Source: Hahella sp. KA22 (GTDB taxonomy: Bacteria; Pseudomonadota; Gammaproteobacteria; Pseudomonadales; Oleiphilaceae). Taken from it: a stretch of 64,000 bases of DNA. The notes beneath the pieces were generated by a model. The model had not been told where the DNA came from, ran no database searches, and saw only the letters and a list, made by a program, of their open reading frames with translations. The position numbers were made by a program, and so were the translations under genes. Position 1 is the stretch's first letter. Every line of letters starts with the position of its first letter. The stretch spans positions 3,179,501 to 3,243,500 of the forward strand of contig NZ_CP035490.1 of NCBI RefSeq assembly GCF_004135205.1. Direction: 5' to 3'. This document shows positions 16,285 through 24,936 of the stretch, piece after piece.

Positions 16285-17082
16285 ATGGATAAATTTAACT
16301 TACTGGCGCTAAGTGGCGTCATTCTGTTTGTTGTCGCGACGCCATATGCGTCGGCTGTGGATTTGATCTCAGACCTGCAAACGAGTCCCGCAAGGGAAAC
16401 GGAATATGCGTTGATATATAACGGACCTGTATCGGATGCCGACAGCTCGAAAGCCATCGCGGACGTCGCCGTCCAAGCGGGGCTGACAGTGAGGTATATC
16501 GCGGACCTGAAAGCGCTGCCGGACATGCTGAGTGGGGCGAAGGTTTTCATTATCGGCGGTACAGAAGACGACGTTGAACCTCTGGTTGACGCCTTTACGC
16601 CAGATCTCTCGGCTTCGTTAAAGGCATACTTGAACAATGGCGGACGTTACCTGGGGATTTGTGGCGGCGCCTACGTTGCGTCAGTGGGGTGGGCTGAAGA
16701 AAATCGGTTTGTGGATGCGTTAGGCATCGCGCCGGCGGAGTCCGATAATTACGACAGTGACTTCGCCCCGAAAATCTATCCTGTCACTTGGTCAGGGGAA
16801 GAGCGTCAGATGTACTATCAGGCCGGCCCTGCATTCAAACTGACGCAAAGCAATGAGCAGGTTCGCAACATCGCCTACTTTGAAAACCATCAAATCGCCG
16901 CACTCATAAGCTCCTACGGGAAAGGTAAAGTGGCGGTATCCGGCCCGCACCCGGAAGCCCCTGAGTCATGGAAAGAAAATACCTTGGACGGCGCCGAGAT
17001 GGAATCCAACCTGGACCTGGCTATCAAACTGTTGCAGGAATTGTTATCCGACCGGCCCGTTAATGGCTCTGGTGGTGTTTGA
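16285..17082 (+). CDS. Secreted BPL_N / glutamine-amidotransferase-like protein
   Basis: 265 residues from ATG 16285, chosen because it opens a signal peptide (LLALSGVILFVVATPYASA). The mature domain has the class I amidotransferase-like fold of BPL_N proteins. FIIGGTEDDVEP is an early strand-loop. The nucleophile elbow is GGRYLGICGGAYVAS with Cys in place. GKVAVSGPHPEAPESW supplies the late His. Such proteins are usually cytoplasmic; a secreted form suggests binding or hydrolysis of an envelope substrate. The reaction is unknown. Confidence 0.7.
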   Translation: MDKFNLLALSGVILFVVATPYASAVDLISDLQTSPARETEYALIYNGPVSDADSSKAIADVAVQAGLTVRYIADLKALPDMLSGAKVFIIGGTEDDVEPLVDAFTPDLSASLKAYLNNGGRYLGICGGAYVASVGWAEENRFVDALGIAPAESDNYDSDFAPKIYPVTWSGEERQMYYQAGPAFKLTQSNEQVRNIAYFENHQIAALISSYGKGKVAVSGPHPEAPESWKENTLDGAEMESNLDLAIKLLQELLSDRPVNGSGGV

Positions 17083-17097
17083 GGACTGTCAGAGCAA

Positions 17098-17316
17098 ATG
17101 TCTTACTCACAGTTTTTATTGCTATTCGAAGAAGCCATATCTGACTACCCCTACAACGCCGGGCTGGTGGAGCAGTTCAAGTGCGTTGGTTTAGGCGTTA
17201 ATTTAAAGCCCTCATTTGGCGCTGCTGGTAGATTTAAATTGCCAAGCTATGAAATGTATATTCTAGATCACTCAACAAATAATACTGAGAGCTTTATGGG
17301 GAGACTGTTAGACTAA
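17098..17316 (+). CDS. Small hypothetical protein
   Basis: 72 residues; its stop overlaps the start of the next gene (TAATG at 17314-17318), which supports a real coupled pair. The sequence is AT-richer than the upstream gene. No family is recognised. It may be part of the orphan immunity-type gene group that precedes the toxin remnant. Confidence 0.45.
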   Translation: MSYSQFLLLFEEAISDYPYNAGLVEQFKCVGLGVNLKPSFGAAGRFKLPSYEMYILDHSTNNTESFMGRLLD

Positions 17317-17741
17317 TGGGATCAAATGTGAAGTTTTCCTTTAAAGTTTCGGAAAGAAACAGAAATGGTTATTTTTTGTTTAAAGATTATATGGATAAAT
17401 TAGGCATAGAATATGGTGGGAGCTGCACTGAGTATATTAAAGGTAGAGAAATCCTGGCTGGAGAGCCTGCAGGAACATTTATGGAAGATGATTTTGACTT
17501 TCCAGAACTGGTTGATTTTTTTTCCAGTGGCAATAGGCAGCTTATATCCGCGTGGCAAAAAGATGAGTATGAATTTGAACTTGGAAGTGTAGAGTATGGT
17601 GGCGAGCTATATTTTATCTTTCATATTTCAGATAGATACTTTTCTAGCCTTGGTTGGTGTTTGGAGGAGAAAGGAGAGTCTTATGTTATGTTTTTTTTTA
17701 AATGTTTGAAATTTTCTGTGGTACTTCTGGATATTTGCTAA
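17316..17741 (+). CDS. Hypothetical protein, possibly frameshifted
   Basis: 141 residues in frame, but the last about 17 residues after YVMFFF look like read-through in the wrong frame behind a run of eight T at about 17691-17698. The core (KVSERNRNGYFLFKDYMDKLGIEYGG, FDFPELVDFFSSGNRQLISAW, VEYGGELYFIFHISD) is a plausible compact alpha-beta protein of immunity size. It is coupled to the preceding small gene. No family is recognised. Confidence 0.5.
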   Translation: MGSNVKFSFKVSERNRNGYFLFKDYMDKLGIEYGGSCTEYIKGREILAGEPAGTFMEDDFDFPELVDFFSSGNRQLISAWQKDEYEFELGSVEYGGELYFIFHISDRYFSSLGWCLEEKGESYVMFFFKCLKFSVVLLDIC

Positions 17742-17965
17742 CAGATGCGACATTTATTTATTTTTTGAGGCTTTTTTCATCTGGAAAAGATGTCCAGCCA
17801 TATAGTAGGAAGCTTATTCCTCGATTAGCTTTTAATGATGTTGGAAATGAAATTCTGTATGCAGAAGAGGTTACCGTCGGGGGCGTAAAAGTATCCTTAA
17901 ACGGCTTTCATGGAGCCCTTAGGAGTAATAGTTTAGAAGCTGAATTTGTTGGCGCTAAAAAATAG
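17702..17965 (+). CDS. Hypothetical protein or frameshifted continuation
   Basis: An 87-residue frame overlapping the end of the previous gene by 40 bp in another frame, starting right after the T tract. It could be an independent small gene, or the true C-terminal part of the 17316 gene separated by a one-base slip. No clear ribosome-binding site precedes ATG 17702, which favours the second view. Confidence 0.4.
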   Translation: MFEIFCGTSGYLLTDATFIYFLRLFSSGKDVQPYSRKLIPRLAFNDVGNEILYAEEVTVGGVKVSLNGFHGALRSNSLEAEFVGAKK

Positions 17966-18062
17966 TTTGACCTGACATTGTGTCTAAGTATGGCTGACCT
18001 TGTGATGGAAAATCAGCTTCACTTGAATTTATCATGGGGGGGGCTTAGGCTTTCTGTTCCCC

Positions 18063-18102
18063 CCTAATCAGAATAAGCACTCAAATACTTGTCATAACTC
18101 CC
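18063..18102. repeat. 40-bp direct repeat, left copy
   Basis: Forty bases beginning CCTAATCAGAATAAGCACTC match exactly the stretch at 21027-21066, which is the 3' end of a solute-binding protein gene. Read on the minus strand, this copy still encodes the tail GSYDKYLSAYSD plus stop, preceded by DIEM instead of the MMSD of the intact gene. Confidence 0.9.
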
Positions 18103-18133
18103 ATCTCTATATCAATAGGGTCAGAGCCATTGA

Positions 18134-19936
18134 TCCTTAAGGTCAGGGCTTACTGCCGCTGCGACGGCGGGTGTCGCAGCGTATGCAAACACAGCTAAAT
18201 GGGCGAAAGATTTACCTCAATGGGCTAAAAACGCGGCTACAGCTGTAACAGGCGTCGGTTCAAATTATCTCGCAGGCAAAGCCACAAATCTCCCTGCTAC
18301 TTTCCGCTGGAGAGACGTCGCCACTAGCTTTGCTACTGCATCAGTGATGGACGGCATTGGTATTGGGGATAAGAATGCGTTTTACAACCAAGGACTAAGC
18401 AGCTACGTCGATGGTTTTCTACCAGGCAGTATTAGAAACAATGACATCGCCCGCAATGCCATCCAAGGCCTCACCGCCGGCGCAGTATCCGAAGCCGTTC
18501 GCGTAGCAGTCTATGACAGCGAAGACTATCGCCCTGATTATGTGGGGATGATAGCGGGGGTTGTTGGTAGTACGTTGGGAGGCTTGACTGTCGATGGGCT
18601 GGCAGGGGCGGAAGGCCGGAAAGGCGCATGGCAGATAGCTACAAGTGAGACGGAGGGTGCTGCGGAAAGTTGTAGCGTTTATGGTCAAGGATACGGCTCT
18701 AGCGGAGCTGCTGGCGGTAATGTCGGATCGCTTCCTGGCTCTGTAATGGGGCTCTTTGATAGCTTTGGCAACGGCTCAAATGGAATGAGAGGAGGCGGAC
18801 CGTCATTCCGTATTATGAGTGACGAGGAATTAGATCCTATCAATGCATATACGCAAACGATGGCTGATGCAAATGTCGATCACTCAGTAAGAAAAATTGT
18901 AGATAGTTACTTTCTAGCTATGAATGCAGGCGATTCAGCTGAGATGGAGATAATATATAAAAGCTTGGAGCCTTATATTCCTGAGGAAGCAAAGCCTATG
19001 GCAGGTCTCGGCGTCGGTGCATTCCTCGCAGTTGGATCTATTACCTCAGACACGGTTGCAGATACTTTTAATACCGCTGAGATGGCGGTTAAGTTTGGTG
19101 TAGGCGCAATTGATTATGCCCTTTATGAAATCACAAATGGAAATAGAGCCTTTCAAGAAGGAGCTAAGTCGTTTAGGAATGATTTTCAAGGGTTCATTGA
19201 TTTTCTCAAAAATATAGATAGGCTACCTAAAGATGCTGCTCAAAAGTATAAAGATACCTTTGATAAAGCGGATGGGTACTGGGCTGAAAAGGATTACGTT
19301 GGCGCAGGTAGATACTATACTGAGGGTGCTGTAGGAGTTGTTTTGCTTGGGGTGAGCGTGGGAACGTTTATTAAGACCCTTCCCAATGGCACAATATACG
19401 TCAACTCAGCAAGTGAAATACCACTTTCTCAACGAGGTGCTGGGAACAATCAGCGTGGTGGTCAGAAGCGGAATTATGTTGTTGTTCCGAATGGTGTTGA
19501 ACTCCCTGGTAATGCAATATCAAGACCGATCATAGACCTAATTGATGTGGCTTCAAATGCACATTTGGTTGATTTACCTATCCATAAAGATCCTAGCCGA
19601 TTCTTTGTTCGTGCTGATGAGCTATTGAATAATGACAATATTATCCAACGTCATGCTACTAATTCTGAGCAACGATTAGGTTCTCCGTTAGTAGGTCATA
19701 ACGGGGTACAAAATCTATCAAATGATGATCTATTACATTTTGGTGGGCCCAATACAACAAAGCCGGACCCCATTAGTGGATTTAGAGAGTTCCAATTAGG
19801 TGATGATCTGAAATTGCCTGGCTCGAGATTTAATATTGAAGCTGGTCATCATAGATTGGAAGAAATTGAAAGGCGCGTCAGAGAGGGTAAAATTGCTCCA
19901 GGCACCCTAATTGAAGTACAAATTTTAGAGCCCTAG
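18134..19936 (+). pseudogene. Polymorphic toxin, C-terminal part (5'-truncated)
   Basis: An open frame of 600 codons with no proper start: codon 18131-18133 is a stop and the frame opens mid-protein; ATG 18344 is the first Met. The N-terminal part is Ala/Gly-rich pre-toxin sequence (SNYLAGKATNLP, GSTLGGLTVDGLAG) of the kind found in large contact-dependent or Rhs-like exoproteins. Residues about 120-200 contain a glycine-rich linker. The last about 100 residues form the likely toxin tip, with IEAGHHRLEEIERRVREGK, a motif recalling ParB-like nuclease folds. An immunity candidate follows at once. The delivery N-terminus is lost, so it is an orphan toxin module. Confidence 0.6.
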
Positions 19937-19952
19937 ATGTTGAGGTTTTTTT

Positions 19953-20294
19953 ATGGCTAACCTGATAAGATGTGAGAGTTTAAGTAATCCCGATTTTAAT
20001 GTCCAGATTATAGAGCATGAGGGCAGAACTTGGATCCGTTTGTCTGATTCTGAATTTAAAAAATTCTTTGGGTTTTGGTCTACTCAAAATTTGAATGAGT
20101 ATATTTCTTTGAGTGATGTCGTAAAAGAGATTTCTCGTCGTTTGCAGGGGGTGGATAAGGGATCTAACATAAGCGTTAAAGACGCAATAAGCTACTGGCC
20201 GGATGGCTGGGATTATTGGTCATTAGGTGTCCCAGCCCCCTTGGCTAACTATATTAATTATGAGTTTAAAGATGATCTTGAAAAGTTAATATGA
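19953..20294 (+). CDS. Probable cognate immunity protein
   Basis: 113 residues starting 16 bp after the toxin stop on the same strand. It is acidic and soluble, with a Trp-rich C-terminal third (SYWPDGWDYWSLGVP). Position directly behind a polymorphic-toxin tip is the main argument for immunity function; I recognise no named Imm family. It overlaps the end of the convergent gene by 9 bp. Confidence 0.6.
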   Translation: MANLIRCESLSNPDFNVQIIEHEGRTWIRLSDSEFKKFFGFWSTQNLNEYISLSDVVKEISRRLQGVDKGSNISVKDAISYWPDGWDYWSLGVPAPLANYINYEFKDDLEKLI

Positions 20295-20819
20295 GGATTG
20301 GTTTATTCTGTTGTTGATATTCCAATGTTTGCTTAATTTTGAGTCACACACCGCACAATAAAAGACAGACTCTTTAATGATGTTTATTGTTTTGCAGTGT
20401 GTGCATATTCTAAATTCAAACGACTCTGTAAATCCATTTACTGTTCTCATCGAGGTTTTTTCTAAGGCTTTTCTTAGCTCATTCCAACATGATTTCTCTG
20501 GGCAATATCCAGTCGATTGGTTTGTTGCTCCTATAATAGATACTTGGTGGGTGGTTATTTCAAAAGTAATTTCTCCGGCAGCCTTAATATGGTCGCCAAT
20601 TGCACATGAAACATGTTCCATGTGCCTGTCTCCGATGTAGAGAGTATCGTTTGTGTCGATAATGTAAGTTGCAGTTATAGTCTTGTCTTTTTGTAATGTT
20701 TGTTCTGTCTTGGATTTCCAGTCAAGAACATCTAAATGACTATAAATTGCAAAACGCTCAACATCATTGTCGACTAGTAGTAGTAAATCTTTAGGGCCAA
20801 CATAACTATAAAGGGGCAT
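20286..20819 (-). CDS. Hypothetical protein with C-terminal zinc ribbon
   Basis: A 177-residue soluble protein. The N-terminus MPLYSYVGPKDLLLL, the centre DRHMEHVSCAIGDHIKAAGEITFE and a TGYCPE segment are reminiscent of a widespread uncharacterised family. The C-terminus has two CxxC knuckles (CTHC and CAVC, 15 residues apart between the pairs), a likely zinc ribbon. It is convergent with the immunity candidate and AT-rich. Function unknown. Confidence 0.6.
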   Translation of the reverse strand: MPLYSYVGPKDLLLLVDNDVERFAIYSHLDVLDWKSKTEQTLQKDKTITATYIIDTNDTLYIGDRHMEHVSCAIGDHIKAAGEITFEITTHQVSIIGATNQSTGYCPEKSCWNELRKALEKTSMRTVNGFTESFEFRICTHCKTINIIKESVFYCAVCDSKLSKHWNINNRINQSSY

Positions 20820-21026
20820 GTTAATGCGAAGCTCTGATTCGTTGGGTGTAAGGTTTAATGGTCAAAATTATCCGCACTATTCGTGCAAAGGAGTCGCTCA
20901 GTATTCTGAGACTTTTCCTTGCTATATGCAAAAAAGCACTATGCAAGTTTTGGGGCATAGTGTTGCGAACCTTGTAACTGTTCTCCTTAAAAAACATAGC
21001 AGGGGCTTTAGAGCTTCTTAAGTGCT

Positions 21027-21066
21027 CCTAATCAGAATAAGCACTCAAATACTTGTCATAACTCCC
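21027..21066. repeat. 40-bp direct repeat, right copy
   Basis: Identical to 18063-18102 over 40 bases. This copy is native: it is the stop codon and last codons of the minus-strand solute-binding gene. The two copies enclose about 2.9 kb containing the toxin remnant, its immunity candidate and the zinc-ribbon gene. Confidence 0.9.
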
Positions 21067-21771
21067 GTCCGACATCATCTCTTTCAACGCACCGTCGAAT
21101 TTGTCCCTCAGGCCGGCGAGGTCTTTCTTTTTTGAGAAGGCGATGTAGCTGGGGACGCTTTGGATGGAGGGGGTGAGTTCTTTGAACTGTCCGGCGAAGC
21201 CGAGGTTTTTGAACATCGCCAGGGCGGTGTATTTGTTGCTGATGAGCAGGTCGATGCGTCCGGATTCGAGTTTTTTAACGCTCTGCTCCAGGTTGGTGGT
21301 TTCGGAGATTTGTTTGAACATGCCATTTTTACGGGCTTCGTCGAAGGTGCTGCCGTAGCTGATGTCGCGCACCACACCGATTTTTACGTTGGCGAGGGCG
21401 GTCAGGTCGCCATTGAAGCTGATGTTGCTGTCTTTTTTGGCGAACAGGACGATTTCCTGTGGCATTAAAACCACATTGGAGTAATGCAGGAATTCTTCGC
21501 GTTCGGGAGTTTTGTACGCGGTGAAGATGGCGTCGGCCTGTCCGCTTCTCACCATTTCCAATGACCGAGGCCAGGCGTTCAGACGGATGTTGGTGTCCAT
21601 GCCCACACGACGGAAGGCCTCATTGACGATGTTCACTACCAAACCTTGTACTTCATCTTCTTCCTGATACTGGTAAGGAGGGTATTGCAGGGTGACGAGT
21701 TCTACAGTCTCTGCTTTAACTATGCCTGACATCATGATGAGGCTGATTAACGCTAAATAAAGTTTTTTCAT
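21028..21771 (-). CDS. SBP_bac_3-type periplasmic binding protein
   Basis: 247 residues from ATG 21771, chosen because it begins a Sec signal peptide (MKKLYLALISLIMMSGIVKA). A longer frame upstream lacks a signal. The mature start VELVTLQYPPYQYQ, then VVNIVNEAFRRVGMDTNIRLNAWPRSLEMVRSGQADAIF, and a late GALKEMMSDGSYDKYLSAY helix, are standard for family 3 binding proteins. No permease or ATPase is next to it. Its last 40 bp recur at 18063. Confidence 0.85.
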   Translation of the reverse strand: MKKLYLALISLIMMSGIVKAETVELVTLQYPPYQYQEEDEVQGLVVNIVNEAFRRVGMDTNIRLNAWPRSLEMVRSGQADAIFTAYKTPEREEFLHYSNVVLMPQEIVLFAKKDSNISFNGDLTALANVKIGVVRDISYGSTFDEARKNGMFKQISETTNLEQSVKKLESGRIDLLISNKYTALAMFKNLGFAGQFKELTPSIQSVPSYIAFSKKKDLAGLRDKFDGALKEMMSDGSYDKYLSAYSD

Positions 21772-22173
21772 AGCCGGTCCATGTTGAAAAGTAGCGAGTT
21801 GTTTTCTTTGCTGTAAGTATAGAAATAGATAGCTTAAGGCGACGGGATTATCCAATGGCTGTTCAAATTCCGCGCAGGGACGGTTAACTTTTTCGATATT
21901 GTCTGCTATTTGACCTGTTTTGCGGCTTTGGATATCCACACAACCTGTGGATATCTCTTTGGAAAACGCTGGCTTCCCTTTATTCCGTAGGGCTTCCGGG
22001 AATTTTTACAATTTATGATCAGTGTTGTTTTTATACAGGCGCGCCACGTCTGACGCTTGTTATTGGGTTGTTGGGAAGGCGTTGCGATTTCGAGCGCCCA
22101 GCAACGCAATTGCTCATGCGCCAGAACCTTGCCATCATGCCTTTGAAATACGTTTCCACAGAGGAGAAAGAGA
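21772..22173. other. Divergent intergenic region with a long dyad
   Basis: About 400 bp with no supportable gene. It holds the leftward promoter of the binding-protein gene and the rightward signals of the next gene, plus the perfect inverted repeat at 21931-21955. Confidence 0.5.
21931..21955. repeat. Perfect 10-5-10 inverted repeat
   Basis: GATATCCACA, spacer CAACC, TGTGGATATC. Each arm contains ATATCCACA, eight of nine matches to the DnaA box TTATCCACA, so it may bind DnaA or be an operator for another dimeric regulator. Confidence 0.6.
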
Positions 22174-22458
22174 ATGACGCTGAAAGAAAAAGCGACCCGG
22201 CATATCCTGGAGATCTACCGCGATAACTATGATGACGATAAGTCTGACGAGGAGATTCTGGCCTTTGATCCGAATGAATACGACGTGGACCCGGAAAACT
22301 TCTATGAAGACGTGCTGTACTCTTTTTTCGGTATGGGAACGGATGTTGATATTCAGGGCGGCACGGTTCAGGAGTTGATCGATCAGGTGGCTGCGAAGTG
22401 GGACGGCTCCGATATTGATCGAGACTGGATGGAAAACGCCATGCCGGATGATTTTTAA
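22174..22458 (+). CDS. Small acidic hypothetical protein
   Basis: 94 residues, strongly acidic (NYDDDKSDEEILAFDPNEYDVDPENF), with a good GAGGAG ribosome-binding site before ATG 22174. It has no signal peptide or membrane segment. Helical ends (EKATRHILEIYRDNY, VQELIDQVAAKW) flank the acidic centre. No family is recognised. It stands alone. Confidence 0.65.
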   Translation: MTLKEKATRHILEIYRDNYDDDKSDEEILAFDPNEYDVDPENFYEDVLYSFFGMGTDVDIQGGTVQELIDQVAAKWDGSDIDRDWMENAMPDDF

Positions 22459-22611
22459 GGCCAGGCTCGCAACAGGTCGCCCGATGCTTATCAGTGTGGG
22501 CGACTATTTTTCCGATTAAGCGGCGGCATATCTCAAGGCTCATTGCCGCCTCTTCGCCGACCGTCTAAGCTTATCTTTACAGACCAATGCTTCTCTGAAT
22601 GAAGGAGTCTT

Positions 22612-23385
22612 ATGGCGGTATTCCTGGGGTGGTTCAGGGGATTGGCGGTAGTTGTCCTGCTGTCGCTCGCGATGGGGGCGGGGGCGAAACCGCTTATCGT
22701 GGTAGGGACGCCTGAACTGCGTTATCGAATGGAGCTAAACGGCGTTTTCACGGGCATCGATATTGAGATCGTGAGGGCTATTCTCAATGACCTGTCGATT
22801 GAGCATGAATTCCAACTGATAGAGTCCGGCGCCCGAATAATTCGCGAAGCCCATCAGGGCCGAGTGGATATGGTGATGAGCTTTTCTTTCAAAGAAGAGC
22901 GCGCCGAATATTTGAACTATCCTCAGGCAGCCTATAAAGACCTGAGCTGGCACTTCTTTGTTCTCAAGGACAATCAGCCCTATATCACTTTCAATACGCT
23001 GGAGGACCTTAAAAACCTGCGTATTGGCGCCGTGAACGAGTGGGCGTATACGCCGGAATTCTGGAACTCTGATTTGAATATCGTCAAGGTGAGTCGCCAT
23101 ACCCTGCTGGTGGAGATGTTGCTGAACCGGCGCATAGAAGCCGCGCCGATGAACACTCAGGAAGCGCTTTACGATTTGCGCCAGAGAGGTTTGGATAAAC
23201 TTATTACCTATCTACCCAAGCCACTGGTCAGTCGCCCCTACTACAATGTATTTGTGAAGGCTTCCGTGCATCCGGAGATGGCGAGACTGCAAGCCGGCTA
23301 TGATCAGTCGCTCAAGAAACTGGAAGCGTCCGGCTTTGTGGCGGACGTCTTCAAACGTTTTCTGGGGCAATTCCCCCTGGAGTGA
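22612..23385 (+). CDS. SBP_bac_3-type periplasmic binding protein
   Basis: 257 residues with a good AAGGAGT site and a signal peptide (GLAVVVLLSLAMGAGA). The mature start is KPLIVVGTPELRYRMELNGVFTGIDIEIVRAILNDL. Later HQGRVDMVMSFSFKEERAEYLNYPQAAYKDLSW and a C-terminal SLKKLEASGFVADVFKRFL helix fit family 3. The IDIEIV acidic motif of the ligand pocket is conserved. No transporter genes accompany it. Confidence 0.85.
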   Translation: MAVFLGWFRGLAVVVLLSLAMGAGAKPLIVVGTPELRYRMELNGVFTGIDIEIVRAILNDLSIEHEFQLIESGARIIREAHQGRVDMVMSFSFKEERAEYLNYPQAAYKDLSWHFFVLKDNQPYITFNTLEDLKNLRIGAVNEWAYTPEFWNSDLNIVKVSRHTLLVEMLLNRRIEAAPMNTQEALYDLRQRGLDKLITYLPKPLVSRPYYNVFVKASVHPEMARLQAGYDQSLKKLEASGFVADVFKRFLGQFPLE

Positions 23386-23402
23386 CCTCGCTGCGCAGGC
23401 CT

Positions 23403-23756
23403 TTATCTTTGCGGAGTGTCTTCCTGGGACTCATTGATATTGAAATGCTTGTAGTAGTAAGTGGCCCACTTGCGGAACAGACTGTCCTCAGGATAGTCGT
23501 TCGACACCATCTGTTGCTCAATAAATTGCTGCATTGCGCTGATATCGGCGTTATTCAGCGCCATGCCATACCAGCGATGTAGCTCAACTGCTTTTTTGGC
23601 GATGGACATTTGGTTATGTCTCCCCGCTGCTTCGATGATTTTTCCTGACATGATGTAAAGAGAAGCGCTAAGCCGAGTGCGCTCCTCTGAAGGGGTAAAT
23701 GCGGCGAACTGCTCCGTGTTGGCGACCGTTAGTTTGGAAATGAAATTTTTTATCAA
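23403..23756 (-). CDS. Hypothetical protein
   Basis: 117 residues, mostly helical, no signal peptide. The start appears to be TTG 23756 with only a weak purine stretch upstream, so the true start may be internal. The features EERTRLSASLYIMSGKIIEAAGR, ISAMQQFIEQQM and WATYYYKHFNI do not identify a family. Convergent with the preceding binding-protein gene. Confidence 0.5.
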   Translation of the reverse strand: MIKNFISKLTVANTEQFAAFTPSEERTRLSASLYIMSGKIIEAAGRHNQMSIAKKAVELHRWYGMALNNADISAMQQFIEQQMVSNDYPEDSLFRKWATYYYKHFNINESQEDTPQR

Positions 23757-23899
23757 AACGAAGGTTCCCCATAAAAGCGTCGGAGTTTCTGTAAAAATCC
23801 GCGTGCAAGCAGAAAAATGATCTCTAAATAGGGTACGGTGGATGCCGGGTTGAGCGTATTCGTAGGGTTACCGAATTATCCGTAAGTTCCTGCGTAGTT

Positions 23900-24871
23900 C
23901 TACGGAGCGCTGTCACCAACCATATTCCCATTCACCAGCGGACTAAAGTTCTTCCTGTGCAATGTTGGCGTGATGCCGAATTCTTTGCGGAAGTGGTGGC
24001 GCATGGTGGTGGCGTTGTCAAAGCCGGAGAGCGCGGCGACTTTTTCGATGCTGTAGTTTTGATTTTCCAGAATCTCTTTGGCCAGATTCAGGCGTTGATG
24101 GGTCAGCCACTCTTTGGGCGTGATATTAAAGTCCGCGCGGAATTTACGGTCGAAGGTGCGGCGGGACATACTGGCTTTTTGGGCGAACAGATTGATGTCT
24201 ATGGATTTATCCAGATTGCGTAGCGCCCAGTCAATCGCATTGTGAAACTGACTGTTGTTTTCCGGCACCGGCGTTTCCGCAAACTGGGCCTGTCCGCCCT
24301 TACGGTGGGCGGACAGCACCATGCCCCGCGCCATGCGGTTGGCGACTTTATAGCCATAATCGTCACGAATCACCTCCAGACAGAGGTCTATCGCAGCGGA
24401 ACTGCCCGCTGAACAGCCGATCACGCCATCGTATACATACAGCACGTCATCCACGTAGTCGACGCCGGGATAGCGGCTTTTGAACTTGTCGCCGTAGCGC
24501 CAGTGGGTGGTCGCCTGACGTCCCTCCAGCAATCCTAATTCAGCCAGCAGAAACGCCCCGGAGCAGAGAGACAGCAGGCGTTTGCCCTGTTCGTAAAAGC
24601 GCGTGACGGCGGTTTCAATAGGCTCGGGAATAGCGGTGAGCTGGGTGGGCCAGCTGGGAATGACCAAGGTGTTAAAGGCATCTAGGTTATCCACCTGACG
24701 GGCGCAGATCTGAAAACCCGAGGTGGTCGTCAGCGGTCCGGGAGTGAACGCAACGAGATCGCACTGATACCAGTCTTCGATGCCCGGACGGGGCAGGGCG
24801 AACAGCTCCACTGCGCAGCCCAGCTCAAAAAACGCCACGTCTTCAAACGCCAGAATGGCCACGTTATGCAT
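23900..24871 (-). CDS. ftrA: FtrA-type AraC/GlxA regulator
   Basis: 323 residues: an N-terminal DJ-1/PfpI-like domain (residues about 5-180) with the nucleophile-elbow-like SLCSGAFLLAELGLLEGRQATTHW, and a C-terminal AraC helix-turn-helix pair (residues about 215-305, FAQKASMSRRTFDRKF and VAALSGFDNATTMRHHFRKEFG). This is the GlxA/FtrA architecture. It is divergent from a rhodanese gene, the arrangement typical of ftrA, and a paired ATTGG/CCAAT dyad lies between them. It probably activates the rhodanese operon; the signal is unknown. Confidence 0.8.
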   Translation of the reverse strand: MHNVAILAFEDVAFFELGCAVELFALPRPGIEDWYQCDLVAFTPGPLTTTSGFQICARQVDNLDAFNTLVIPSWPTQLTAIPEPIETAVTRFYEQGKRLLSLCSGAFLLAELGLLEGRQATTHWRYGDKFKSRYPGVDYVDDVLYVYDGVIGCSAGSSAAIDLCLEVIRDDYGYKVANRMARGMVLSAHRKGGQAQFAETPVPENNSQFHNAIDWALRNLDKSIDINLFAQKASMSRRTFDRKFRADFNITPKEWLTHQRLNLAKEILENQNYSIEKVAALSGFDNATTMRHHFRKEFGITPTLHRKNFSPLVNGNMVGDSAP

Positions 24872-24936
24872 CGACTATCTCCTGTTCATCTCCTCGATAG
24901 AGGTTGGCTTGATATTAACGAACAATGTCTTTAAAG

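Noticed and set aside
20818-21021. 67-codon plus-strand frame between the zinc-ribbon gene and the binding-protein gene
   Set aside because: No recognisable product, and an atypical mix of residues; it lies at the border of the repeat-flanked segment and is more likely chance.
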